Source of the DNA: CAZGXI01 sp964529715
Lineage (GTDB): Bacteria; Chloroflexota; Anaerolineae; Aggregatilineales; Ch27
DNA: 64,000 bases
Assembly (NCBI GenBank): GCA_964529715.1
Contig: CAZGXI010000005.1
Span: 1 to 64,000 of the forward strand
Direction: 5' to 3'
The position numbers were made by a program, and so were the translations under genes. The notes below the pieces were generated by a model. The model did no database searches and was not told the DNA's origin. It saw nothing but the letters and a program-made list of their open reading frames with translations. Shown here piece after piece: positions 1-7,390 of this stretch (position 1 is its first letter; the number at the start of each line of letters is the position of its first letter).

Positions 1-235
1 GAACATACGGTCGGGCAACAGGCGTCCGCAGGATCATCGCCTCAGCGCGCGTCCGCTGCGGCGCTTGAACAACTTCAGGTATCGGGTTGTGTGAGGAAGG
101 CGCACACGTAAAATCTGAACCGTACATAAGAGAGAACCTCTTTCCAGGCCCGGACGGGGCCTTCGGAGCGTAACGTAGACCGCTGGGTCCTGCGTGCTCC
201 GAGAAGCCGCCGCCTTTACGCGGCGGAGTTGTCAC
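1..235 (+). repeat. Left copy of a ~235 bp RNA-like inverted repeat
   Basis: This stretch is about 90% identical to the reverse complement of 3966-4198, by manual alignment (about 20 substitutions and two single-base gaps). It may extend left of the window edge. Read on the plus strand it contains local hairpins: GTGTG/CACAC near 91-107, AGGCCC/GGGCCT around a GGACG loop near 147-163, GGAGC/GCTCC enclosing GACC/GGTC near 166-200, and a GC stem CCGCCGC/GCGGCGG at 207-226. Several differences between the copies fall where pairing is kept. No ORF of interest lies inside. It does not match tRNA, SRP RNA, tmRNA or RNase P as I know them. Its function is unknown; it could be a structured RNA, a MITE or an end of a larger mobile unit. 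Confidence 0.85.
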
Positions 236-243
236 TTTAGGGC

Positions 244-290
244 AAAGAACGCAAAGGGTAAGCGTTTGACTCGATCCCTTTGCGTTCTTT
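244..290. terminator. Perfect 15 bp hairpin downstream of fabH
   Basis: AAAGAACGCAAAGGG (244-258) and its exact reverse complement (276-290) flank a 17-base spacer. It sits 22 bases beyond the fabH stop, between fabH and the left repeat copy. The stem could end fabF-fabH transcription, but there is no clean T-run on the minus-strand side, so a repeat-type palindrome is equally possible. Confidence 0.45.
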
Positions 291-311
291 ACATCTGTTG
301 AAGTGGTGTCT

Positions 312-1550
312 TTATTTCTGCTTGCGGGTGGCCCCGCCGCCGTTGTCATCTTCCCAGGGAATGCGGTCGAGCCGTTCGTTCAGGCGGCGGAATTTCTGCG
401 ACCGTCCCAGGAAAGCCCCGATACGACGCAGCGTGCGGGTGAGGCGGGAGCGTGTGCGTGCCAGGAAGTAGACCAGGCGGCGGCGCTGACGTTTCCACAG
501 GGGTAGTTCTACCGGTTTCGAGCCGGTCCACCGGACGACTGACGCCCCCCAAGTCAGGCCGCCGCCAAAGCCCACCAGCACCAGGGTTTGATCCGGCCGG
601 ATGCGCCCGTCGGCGACGGCTTCACACAGCGCCAGCGGAATCGAGGCGGCGGATGTGTTGCCGTAGCGATCCAGGTTAACGATGAACTTCTCCGGCGGCA
701 AGCCCAGGCTGCGCGCCGCGCTGTCGATGATGCGCTGGTTGGCTTGATGCGGCACGATCCAGTCTACCTCTGACAAACTCAGCTCGGCTTTTGCCAGTGC
801 TTCCTGAACACATTCCTTGATCACTTTCGTAGCGAAGCGGAACACTTCCCGCCCGTTCATATGCAATTTGAACATGGCCGTGCGCATCCCATTTGCGCCG
901 GTTAAGCCGGCGTCGGGCAGATGCACGTCCTTGCTGCCGACCGTCGGCAGGCTCAGCAGGTCCCAGCCGGAGCCGTCGGAGCGCAGCACGCTCGAAAGAA
1001 CACCGCCCGGTGCATCGCCCGCCTTAAGCACTACGGCGCCTGCGCCATCCCCGAACAGGATGCATGTCCCGCGATCTTCCCAGTTCAGAACACGGCTCAT
1101 GGTCTCTGCGCCGATCACCAGGGCGGTGTGAATGCTTCCCGAAAGGATCGACTGCGTCGCCAGGTTGAGGGCATAGATAAATCCTGTGCAGGCAGCACTC
1201 AGATCGAAGGCCCCGGCGTTGGACGCGCCGAGCCAGTCCTGGATCAGGCTGGCTGTGCTAGGAAAGATGTGCTCCGGGGTGGATGTGGCGACGATGATCA
1301 GGTCGATTTCTGACGGTAGCAGGTCGGCTACTTCCAGCGCCTGCCGCGCGGCGGCGAATCCCAGACTGGCGCTGGATTCCTGTTCTCCGGCAATGCGGCG
1401 TTCACGGATGCCGGTACGTTCCCGAATCCAGTCGTCGGAAGTTTCCACGATGGCTTCAAGATCGTGGTTGCTCAGCACGCGCTCCGGGACGGCCATGCCC
1501 CATCCGATGATGTGGGCACGGCGCATCCCAGCGGGGTTGTTAATTTCCAT
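312..1550 (-). CDS. fabH: 3-oxoacyl-ACP synthase III (KAS III) with basic C-terminal extension
   Basis: Condenses acetyl-CoA (or another acyl-CoA) with malonyl-ACP to start fatty acid synthesis in the cytoplasm. The KAS III triad is visible: Cys121 in SAACTGF, His268 in VPHQANQR and Asn298 in YGNTSAAS. The family is usually about 330 residues. This protein has 412, the excess being an Arg/Lys-rich tail after residue 343 (LWKRQRRRL, RTRSRLTRTLRR) that ends in an acidic/Gly stretch. The ATG overlaps the end of fabF by 11 bases. An alternative start at Met9 is possible. Two-gene operon with fabF, no acpP or fabD beside it. The enzyme identity is firm; the role of the tail is unknown. Confidence 0.95.
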   Translation of the reverse strand: MEINNPAGMRRAHIIGWGMAVPERVLSNHDLEAIVETSDDWIRERTGIRERRIAGEQESSASLGFAAARQALEVADLLPSEIDLIIVATSTPEHIFPSTASLIQDWLGASNAGAFDLSAACTGFIYALNLATQSILSGSIHTALVIGAETMSRVLNWEDRGTCILFGDGAGAVVLKAGDAPGGVLSSVLRSDGSGWDLLSLPTVGSKDVHLPDAGLTGANGMRTAMFKLHMNGREVFRFATKVIKECVQEALAKAELSLSEVDWIVPHQANQRIIDSAARSLGLPPEKFIVNLDRYGNTSAASIPLALCEAVADGRIRPDQTLVLVGFGGGLTWGASVVRWTGSKPVELPLWKRQRRRLVYFLARTRSRLTRTLRRIGAFLGRSQKFRRLNERLDRIPWEDDNGGGATRKQK

Positions 1551-2793
1551 TCTCTTTATATTTACCGAAGATCAGCACGGCATTGTGTCCGCCGAAGCCG
1601 AAGGAGTTGTTCATGACTGTGTCGATAGCCGCGGCGCGGCCCTGGTTCGGGGTGTAGTCAAGATCGCACTCCGGGTCGGGGGTTTCCAGGTTAATTGTCG
1701 GAGGAATGAATTGTTTCTGGATCGCCTGGATGCACAGCACCGATTCGACTGATCCTGCTGCACCCATCAGATGACCGGTGACGGATTTGGTCGAACTGAT
1801 CGGGATGCGATAAGCGTGTTCGCCAAAGACGCCCTTGATTGCCCGTGTTTCGCTGACGTCATTGAGCTGCGTGCTGGTGCCATGGGCGTTGAGGTAGCTG
1901 ATGTCGCGCGGACCCAGACCGGCGTCTTTCATGGCTCTGCGCATGGCGGCCTGCGCACCTGCGCCATCTTCCAGGGGGGCGGTGACGTGGTAGGCGTCGG
2001 ACGTGCAGCCATAGCCCAGGATTTCGCAGTAAATGTGCGCGCCACGCGCTTTGGCGTGTTCCAGCTCTTCGAGCACCAGGATTGCAGCGCCTTCGCTGAC
2101 CACAAAGCCGTCGCGGTCCTTATCGAACGGACGCGAAGCCCTCTTCGGGTCATCATTGCGGCGAGAGATGGCGTGCATATTGGCGAAGGACGCCATTGCC
2201 AGTGGAACCAGGCCGGACTCGCTGCTGCCTGCCACCATGATGTCTGCCGCACCACGTCGGATCATCTCGCTTGCTTCCCCAATGGAATTGTTGCCGGTGG
2301 CGCAGGCTGTTGCCAGAGAGAAATTGGGGCCACGCAGCCCCCACATCATCGATACTTTGGCAGCAGGGCTGTCCGGCAGCATCATCGGGACCAGCAGCGG
2401 ACTGACGCTCTTGGGGCCTTTCTCGAAGATGGTTTTCATCCCCTCGACAATTGTCTCGATCCCGCCGATTCCAGAGCCGATCAGTACGCCGATGTCGTAG
2501 CGGTTGTCGTCGGTCACGGTGAAGCCGGAATCCTCAATAGCCTGGCGGGCAGCGGAGGCGGCCAGGTGGGTCAGTCGATCCATACGGCGCGCCTCGCGGT
2601 GGCCGAATTCGGCTACCGCGTCAAAACCCTTGACTTCTCCACCGAAGGTAACCGGCAGATCGGTCGTATCGAATTTTTCAATCGGTCCAATACCGCTGAT
2701 CCCGTTGGCGGCGTTCTGCCAGGCTTCTTCAACACTGTTGCCGATGGGGCTGAGGATGCCCAGGCCAGTAACCACCACGCGACGTCTTTCCAC
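1540..2793 (-). CDS. fabF: 3-oxoacyl-ACP synthase II (KAS II)
   Basis: Elongating condensing enzyme of type II fatty acid synthesis. Catalytic residues, numbered from the longer GTG start at 2805, are Cys168 in ATACATGNN, His308 in NAHGTST and His345 in TGHLMGAAG. I prefer the second GTG (2793): GGAGG lies 5 bases upstream and the protein then begins VERRRVVVTG, the usual FabF N-terminus. Length about 417 residues, normal for the family. It is first in the fabF-fabH operon, transcribed away from the epimerase gene. The 200-base divergent region upstream holds palindromic and repeated AT-rich motifs (2850-2885). Confidence 0.95.
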   Translation of the reverse strand: MERRRVVVTGLGILSPIGNSVEEAWQNAANGISGIGPIEKFDTTDLPVTFGGEVKGFDAVAEFGHREARRMDRLTHLAASAARQAIEDSGFTVTDDNRYDIGVLIGSGIGGIETIVEGMKTIFEKGPKSVSPLLVPMMLPDSPAAKVSMMWGLRGPNFSLATACATGNNSIGEASEMIRRGAADIMVAGSSESGLVPLAMASFANMHAISRRNDDPKRASRPFDKDRDGFVVSEGAAILVLEELEHAKARGAHIYCEILGYGCTSDAYHVTAPLEDGAGAQAAMRRAMKDAGLGPRDISYLNAHGTSTQLNDVSETRAIKGVFGEHAYRIPISSTKSVTGHLMGAAGSVESVLCIQAIQKQFIPPTINLETPDPECDLDYTPNQGRAAAIDTVMNNSFGFGGHNAVLIFGKYKENGN

Positions 2794-2849
2794 GTTAACC
2801 TCCACGTGTAGATGTTCCAGGCTAGACTTTGGCTGCCCGGAGAACGATT

Positions 2850-2885
2850 CCCTGTGTATAGGGTACTAGTATAACCTTATAACCC
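2850..2885. promoter_or_regulatory. Possible operator/promoter region of fabF-fabH
   Basis: The stretch holds CCCT/AGGG arms around GTGTAT, the palindrome ACTAGT and a TATAACC direct repeat. On the minus strand TATACT and TATACA are both possible -10 boxes for fabF. No convincing -35 was found, so the exact promoter is uncertain. Confidence 0.3.
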
Positions 2886-2986
2886 CGTTGCGTCTCGAAC
2901 GTCGCGCCGGATACGGATGGACGGCCTGATTAGGGCTGCTGCGGCGTGGAAATCGGTGATTTGGAGAATATCTGCCTGGCGCGTGC

Positions 2987-2992
2987 TATAAT
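2987..2992 (+). promoter_or_regulatory. -10 box for leaderless transcription of the epimerase gene
   Basis: A perfect TATAAT ends 8 bases before the ATG at 3001. Transcription would therefore begin at or next to the start codon. No Shine-Dalgarno sequence precedes the ATG. TTGGAG at 2961-2966 is a possible -35 but with a long 20-base spacer. Confidence 0.6.
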
Positions 2993-3000
2993 CTCTTCCC

Positions 3001-3957
3001 ATGATTCTCGTCACCGGTGCTACCGGATTTGTCGGTCGTCATCTGGTTCCGCGGCTCGTAGACACGGGATGGCCTGTGCGAGTGTTGGCCGTGCCGCGCC
3101 GGGGTGGGGTGCGTCTGCCCTGGCCGAATCTTCGTGTGGATGTTGTTCAGGGAAGCATCTACAATTCCGAAGCTCTGGAACAGGCCATGCGCGGCGTGCA
3201 TACGGTTTTTCACCTGTCCAGCGCGCAGTGGTGGGGCAGCGCCCGTGACCTGGAACAGGTAGATGTGGACGGCACGCGACGGGTCATCCGTGCGGCGTTG
3301 TCGGCGCGGATCGGGCGGCTGATAGTGCTGAGCCATCTGGGAGCAGCGCCGGCGTCGGCGTATGCCCTGTTGCGGGCAAAAGGCCAGGTCGAAGGGTTGG
3401 TCCAGGACAGCGGCCTGGCTTACACCATTGTGCGGAGTGGGGTGTTGTTCGGCGAACAAGATACGTTTGTCAATGCCATCGCCATGTTGCTGCGTGCTAA
3501 CCCGGTGTTCTTTTTTCAGCCAGGGCAGGGGGAAACGCTGCTGCACCCTCTATATATTCACGACCTGACGGCGGGTCTGCTGCAAAGTCTGGATAACCTG
3601 GACACAGTGGACCGCGTGTTGGAGGTGGGAGGGCCGGAGTACATTACCTTCAATGAGTTAGTGAACACGGTGATGCGCGTGACCGGCGCACCCCGGATGA
3701 TCGTCTCTGTGCCGCCGTATGCGCTGCGTTGGACTACGCAGGCCATCCGCCGCGTGCTACCGCGCTGGCCTACCACGTCGCAGTGGTTTGACCTGCTCGC
3801 CAGTCATCGGACCGCCAGCCTGAATAGCATGTACGACACGTTCGGGATCAAGCCGGTCCGTTTTGAGGATACGATTGTCACCTATATGCGTGGACGGCGT
3901 TACTTGCCACAGTTACTTCGTTTCCTATTCCGCAGACGCCGCCCCAGGGGAGTGTAA
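3001..3957 (+). CDS. NAD(P)-dependent epimerase/dehydratase-like (atypical SDR) protein
   Basis: Rossmann-fold protein of the extended/atypical short-chain dehydrogenase group. The dinucleotide motif GATGFVG is at residues 6-12. Residues 60-170 carry the SDR core, including LVLSH-like and YALLRAKGQVE segments, the latter close to the YxxxK region. The C-terminus is strongly basic (RFLFRRRRPRGV). Length 318 matches NDUFA9-like and nucleoside-diphosphate-sugar epimerase relatives. The substrate cannot be told from sequence. The ATG is chosen because TATAAT lies 8 bases upstream, which implies a leaderless message. It is divergent from fabF and lies inside the inverted-repeat pair. Confidence 0.8.
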   Translation: MILVTGATGFVGRHLVPRLVDTGWPVRVLAVPRRGGVRLPWPNLRVDVVQGSIYNSEALEQAMRGVHTVFHLSSAQWWGSARDLEQVDVDGTRRVIRAALSARIGRLIVLSHLGAAPASAYALLRAKGQVEGLVQDSGLAYTIVRSGVLFGEQDTFVNAIAMLLRANPVFFFQPGQGETLLHPLYIHDLTAGLLQSLDNLDTVDRVLEVGGPEYITFNELVNTVMRVTGAPRMIVSVPPYALRWTTQAIRRVLPRWPTTSQWFDLLASHRTASLNSMYDTFGIKPVRFEDTIVTYMRGRRYLPQLLRFLFRRRRPRGV

Positions 3958-3965
3958 ACACAACT

Positions 3966-4198
3966 GTGACGACTCCGCCGCGTTTACGCGGCGGCTTCTC
4001 GGAGCACGCAGGACCTAGCGGTCTACGTTACGCTCCGAAGGCCCCGTCCGGGCTAGAAAGGAGTTCGCTCTTGGTACGGTTCAGATTTTACGTGCGAGCC
4101 TTCCTCACACAACCCGATACCTGAAGTTGTTAAAGAGCCGCATCGGGCGCGCGCTGAGGCTATGATCCTGCTGACGCCTGTTGCCCGACCGTATGTTC
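3966..4198 (-). repeat. Right copy of the ~235 bp RNA-like inverted repeat
   Basis: Reverse-complement partner of 1-235. Read on the minus strand it has the same chain of hairpins and ends in CCGCCGCG/CGCGGCGG (8 bp) close to the epimerase stop. Relative to the other copy, the GTGTG/CACAC stem becomes GTGTG/CGCAC, which keeps pairing through a wobble. Similarity ends abruptly after GTCAC on the inner side. Both copies point inward, toward the fabH and epimerase 3' ends. Confidence 0.85.
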
Positions 4199-4229
4199 AC
4201 AGGATAGCACAAGGTTGCGAAAGGGGCAA

Positions 4230-4271
4230 GGCGGCTTCCCCTGTCGCCTAAAGGCGACAGTCCCCGCCGCC
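4230..4271. repeat. Nested palindrome before the GNAT gene
   Basis: CTGTCGCCTAAAGGCGACAG (4241-4260) is a perfect hairpin nested inside a GGCGGC/GCCGCC pair (4230-4235 and 4266-4271). It ends 7 bases before the GNAT ATG, where a ribosome binding site would be expected. It may be an interspersed repeat, a terminator or a translation-control hairpin. Confidence 0.6.
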
Positions 4272-4278
4272 AATTCTT

Positions 4279-5169
4279 ATGGAAGGGATTGAAATACGTC
4301 TCCTGGAAACATGGGACGAGATGGCCGATGTGGAGCAAGTCCAGCGGGCCGTGTGGGGCGATGAGGAGCGCAACATTGTTCACCAGCACATGCTGGTTTC
4401 CATCGCGCGCAACGGCGGGCAAATTTTGGGCGCTTTCGATGGCGGTCGGCTGATTGGCTGCTCGATTGGGTTTCTCGGCACGGACGTGAGCGATGCTACC
4501 CGTCCTGCCATGGCAAACCTCAAGCTGTTTTCCAAGCGCGTTGGTGTGTTGGAAGCCTACCGGGATCGTGGAGTAGGGTATCAGCTCAAGGTGGCCCAGC
4601 GGGATTTTGCCCAGCAGCGCGGTATCCGGCTGATTACCTGGACGTTCGATCCTTTGCTCAGCCGCAATGCGTACTTCAATCTGCGCAAGCTGGGGGCCGT
4701 AGCGTCAATTTACTACCGTGATTACTATGGAACAGAGTCGCCATCGCTGACTCTGGCCGGGTCGTCAGATCGCCTGCAGGCCGATTGGTGGATCACCAGC
4801 CGCCGGGTTGAACGGCGTTTGCAAGGTGAGCGCGAAGGACTGACCCTGGAACAGTACCTTGAGGCGGAAACAGCCATTCTCAATCCGACCACCGCCGCCA
4901 CCGATGGCACGCCCTGGCCGAGCGAACGGTTTGTCGAGCCGCGTAGTATGCTGGCACTGGTGGAAATCCCCACCGACTATCATCGTATTGTGCAATCGGA
5001 CCTGGTGCTGGCCCGTGCATGGCGTGAGCACAGCCGCGAGGTGTTTGCGCGGGTACTCGGTGAGGATTACATGGTGACGGATTTTCTGCACGAAACCTAT
5101 CAGGGCCGGCAGCGTAGTTTTTACCTGTTAAGCCATGGCGGCGGCATCGGGCCGTTCAGCCAGAATTAG
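4279..5169 (+). CDS. GNAT-family acyltransferase, candidate N-succinyltransferase partner
   Basis: A 296-residue protein of the predicted GNAT superfamily group resembling COG3375. Residues 1-150 carry the acetyltransferase fold (IGCSIGF strand, then VLEAYRDRGVGYQLK, an R/Q-x-x-G-x-G/A-like acyl-CoA loop). The rest is a family-specific C-terminal domain. The next gene, 27 bases downstream, is an enolase-superfamily OSBS/N-succinylamino acid racemase. In Geobacillus such a racemase is paired with a GNAT N-succinyltransferase in a D- to L-amino acid conversion route. By context this protein may succinylate D-amino acids, which is inference. No Shine-Dalgarno is seen; a palindrome occupies the leader. 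Confidence 0.75.
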   Translation: MEGIEIRLLETWDEMADVEQVQRAVWGDEERNIVHQHMLVSIARNGGQILGAFDGGRLIGCSIGFLGTDVSDATRPAMANLKLFSKRVGVLEAYRDRGVGYQLKVAQRDFAQQRGIRLITWTFDPLLSRNAYFNLRKLGAVASIYYRDYYGTESPSLTLAGSSDRLQADWWITSRRVERRLQGEREGLTLEQYLEAETAILNPTTAATDGTPWPSERFVEPRSMLALVEIPTDYHRIVQSDLVLARAWREHSREVFARVLGEDYMVTDFLHETYQGRQRSFYLLSHGGGIGPFSQN

Positions 5170-5196
5170 CGTTTGTCAGAAAGGACAACATCGACC

Positions 5197-6357
5197 ATGA
5201 CCGCGATTACCATCGACTCGATCCGGCTGCACCGGGTTGCCATGCCGCTGGTCGAACCGCTGCGAACCAGTTTTGGGCTGGAAGCCGTGCGTCCGGTGGT
5301 TCTGGCGGAGGTGCGCGCCGGGGAGCGGGTGGGATGGGGAGAATGTGTCGCGGGTGAGGGACCGGGTTACAGCTACGAGACCATCGGCACGGCCCAGCAT
5401 ATCCTGACGCATTACCTGATCCCGAAGCTGGTCGGGCAGACGGTGTCCAGCGCCGCCGAAGCCCGCCGGTTAATGGCGGGCGTGCGGGGGCATCCCAATG
5501 CGAAAGCCGCCCTCGAAGGGGCGATCTGGGATCTGCTGGCGCAGGCGCGTGGTGTGGCTTTGGCCGACCTGCTGTGGGAACGGTATCCGTTGACAAAGCC
5601 TCGCCGTGATCGTGTCTTGGTGGGTGTGAGTATCGGCATTCAGCCGACCATCGATGCGACGCTGGCGATCATCGAGAAGCGGCTCGCTGAGGGCTATGGG
5701 CGCATCAAGCTCAAGATTCAGCCGGGCTGGGATGTGGAACTGGCCGCGGCAGTGCGCAGCGCCTACCCGGACATCTGCCTGATGTTGGACGCCAACAGCG
5801 CCTATACTCTCGACGATGCCGACCACCTGGCGAAACTGGATCGCTTTAACCTGCTGATGTTGGAACAACCGCTCGGCCACGACGACATTTACGAGCACAG
5901 CAAACTCCAGCCGCGTCTGCAAACACCGATCTGCCTGGACGAGAGTATTCACCATGCTAACGATGTGCGGCTGGCGCTGGAACTGAAGGCGTGTCGGATC
6001 ATCAACCTCAAGCCGCCCCGGGTGAGCGGCCTAGACGAGGCCTGCGCCGTCCACAAAGTTTGCTATGATGAGGGCGTGCCGCTGTGGATCGGTGGAATGT
6101 TGGAGACGGGGATCGGGCGGGCGCAGAATCTTGCCGTTGCGTCGCTGCCTGGCGTGACTTTGCCTAGCGACCTTTCGGCTACCAATCGCTACTATGCGCC
6201 GGACATTACGGAGCCACCCTTTGTGCTGAACCGGGAAGACAGCACCATCGCGGTTCCAGCGGGCGTCGGCATTGGCGTGGAAGTTCAGCAGGATCGCATT
6301 GCGACCTTTGCCGGGCGGTGGAACGACTATTTCCCGGCTTGGATGGGATCGGCATAA
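5197..6357 (+). CDS. menC: o-Succinylbenzoate synthase / N-succinylamino acid racemase
   Basis: Enolase-superfamily enzyme of the muconate lactonizing subgroup. Visible are the KxK base (IKLKI), metal ligands Asp in LMLDANSA, Glu in LEQPL and Asp in CLDES, and the second Lys in NLKPPR. The family catalyses dehydration to o-succinylbenzoate (menaquinone pathway) and/or racemisation of N-succinyl amino acids. No other men gene is in the window and the gene is paired with a GNAT transferase, so I favour the racemase role or a dual role. The ATG at 5197 is preferred over an upstream TTG at 5173 because AGAAAGGA lies before it. Length 386 is normal. Confidence 0.88.
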   Translation: MTAITIDSIRLHRVAMPLVEPLRTSFGLEAVRPVVLAEVRAGERVGWGECVAGEGPGYSYETIGTAQHILTHYLIPKLVGQTVSSAAEARRLMAGVRGHPNAKAALEGAIWDLLAQARGVALADLLWERYPLTKPRRDRVLVGVSIGIQPTIDATLAIIEKRLAEGYGRIKLKIQPGWDVELAAAVRSAYPDICLMLDANSAYTLDDADHLAKLDRFNLLMLEQPLGHDDIYEHSKLQPRLQTPICLDESIHHANDVRLALELKACRIINLKPPRVSGLDEACAVHKVCYDEGVPLWIGGMLETGIGRAQNLAVASLPGVTLPSDLSATNRYYAPDITEPPFVLNREDSTIAVPAGVGIGVEVQQDRIATFAGRWNDYFPAWMGSA

Positions 6358-6427
6358 CGCGCCGCCTGGTTGTGTAGAGGGGCGGCGCATTTGCCCCCTC
6401 CGGCGATCTGGCGGCAAGACAGAAAGG

Positions 6428-7309
6428 ATGGCGGCTTTGTTTAAAAATCTGACCATGTCTTTTATCGGTGGCGGCGTGATGGCCGAAGCCATGATCAGCG
6501 GTCTGCTGCGCTGCGATGTCTTGAAGCCGGAGCAAATTTTGGCCTCAGAGCCGCGCAGTGAGCGTGGTAAGGAATTGCAAGATCGCTACGGCGTGCGTTG
6601 GACGGCAGACAACGCCCAGGCAGCCCATGAGGCCGATCTGCTGGTGTTGTCTATCAAACCACAAGTGCTCGATAAGGTGCTGCCCGAAATCCGCGCCGGT
6701 GCAACCTCATCGGCGCTAGTCCTGAGTATCGTTGCCGGTGCACAGATTCGTCGTATTGCGAACGGGGTGGCAAATGCGAAGGTCGTGCGCGCCATGCCCA
6801 ATACGCCGGCTCGTATTGGTCAGGGGATCACCGTCTGGACGGCCACACCCGAAGTGCCGGATCAGCAGCGCGAACAGGCCCGCGCCATCCTCTCGGCGCT
6901 GGGCGAAGAGGTGTTCGTAGACACTGAGGACTATCTTGATATGGCGACGGCCCTGAGTGGCACGGGACCCGCTTACGTGTTTATGTTCATGGAAGCCATG
7001 ATCGACGCCGGGGTACATCTGGGGTTCAGCCGCCACGTGGCCGAGAAGCTGGTGCTTCAGACCATGCGTGGTTCGGTGGAATACGCCGCGACAGCGGGCC
7101 TGCACCCGGCGGTGCTGCGCAACCAGGTGACGAGTCCTGGTGGCACGTCTGCCGAGGCGATTTATCACCTGGAAAAGGGCGGGATGCGCACCGTGATCTC
7201 GCGCGCCGTGTGGGCGGCGTATCAACGTAGCGTGGCCCTGGGCAGCGGCGATAAGGTCTCATCCCGCCTGGCCGGACGCGATCCTGAAAACGGCGGCAAT
7301 GGACAATGA
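6428..7309 (+). CDS. proC: Pyrroline-5-carboxylate reductase
   Basis: Last step of proline synthesis: NAD(P)H reduction of pyrroline-5-carboxylate. The N-terminal Rossmann motif FIGGGVMAEAM, the central VRAMPNTPARIGQG and the C-terminal signature (SGTGPAYVF, QVTSPGGTSAEAI) are all typical. I chose the ATG at 6428 because KNLTMSFIGGG supplies the first beta strand; the alternative Met at 6455 would truncate it. The protein has 293 residues, slightly long because of a polar tail after VALGSGDK. It lies downstream of menC with 70 bases between and ends just before a strong terminator. Confidence 0.94.
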   Translation: MAALFKNLTMSFIGGGVMAEAMISGLLRCDVLKPEQILASEPRSERGKELQDRYGVRWTADNAQAAHEADLLVLSIKPQVLDKVLPEIRAGATSSALVLSIVAGAQIRRIANGVANAKVVRAMPNTPARIGQGITVWTATPEVPDQQREQARAILSALGEEVFVDTEDYLDMATALSGTGPAYVFMFMEAMIDAGVHLGFSRHVAEKLVLQTMRGSVEYAATAGLHPAVLRNQVTSPGGTSAEAIYHLEKGGMRTVISRAVWAAYQRSVALGSGDKVSSRLAGRDPENGGNGQ

Positions 7310-7324
7310 GCGGTTAGAGATAGC

Positions 7325-7359
7325 CAGGAGCACAATGAAACGTGCTCCTGCTTGTTTTT
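7325..7359 (+). terminator. Rho-independent terminator after proC
   Basis: CAGGAGCAC and GTGCTCCTG form a 9 bp stem around an AATGAAAC loop and are followed by CTTGTTTTT. It separates proC from the ATP synthase promoter. Confidence 0.85.
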
Positions 7360-7372
7360 AAGAGATGTGGCT

Positions 7373-7390
7373 TTGTGAAAAAGTGGACAA
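7373..7390. promoter_or_regulatory. Candidate Rex operator at the atp promoter
   Basis: TTGTGAAAAAGTGGACAA matches the Rex consensus (TTGTGA, 6 bases, TCACAA) at 10 of 12 half-site positions. It overlaps the -35 box of the atpA promoter. A rex gene is present at 15397-16017. This is a motif match only. Confidence 0.4.

Noticed and set aside
1..235. SRP RNA, tmRNA, RNase P RNA or cobalamin riboswitch identity for the repeat
   Set aside because: The hallmark sequences of those RNAs are not present.
1540..2811. Long ORFs on the plus strand opposite fabF (and similar antisense ORFs opposite atpD, eno, obgE and the ABC genes)
   Set aside because: They are shadows of conserved genes in a GC-rich sequence and have no recognisable domains or ribosome binding sites.
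2850..2875. FapR-like operator upstream of fabF
   Set aside because: Only the TAGTACC half resembles the Bacillus site; the other half does not match, and no fapR gene is visible.
1..4200. Composite transposon around fabHF
   Set aside because: No transposase ORF in either arm or between them, and no target-site duplication can be seen because the left border is outside the window. Kept only as an inverted-repeat observation.
5173..5196. Upstream TTG start for menC
   Set aside because: It would add eight poorly conserved residues and lies over the AGAAAGGA ribosome binding site used by the ATG at 5197.
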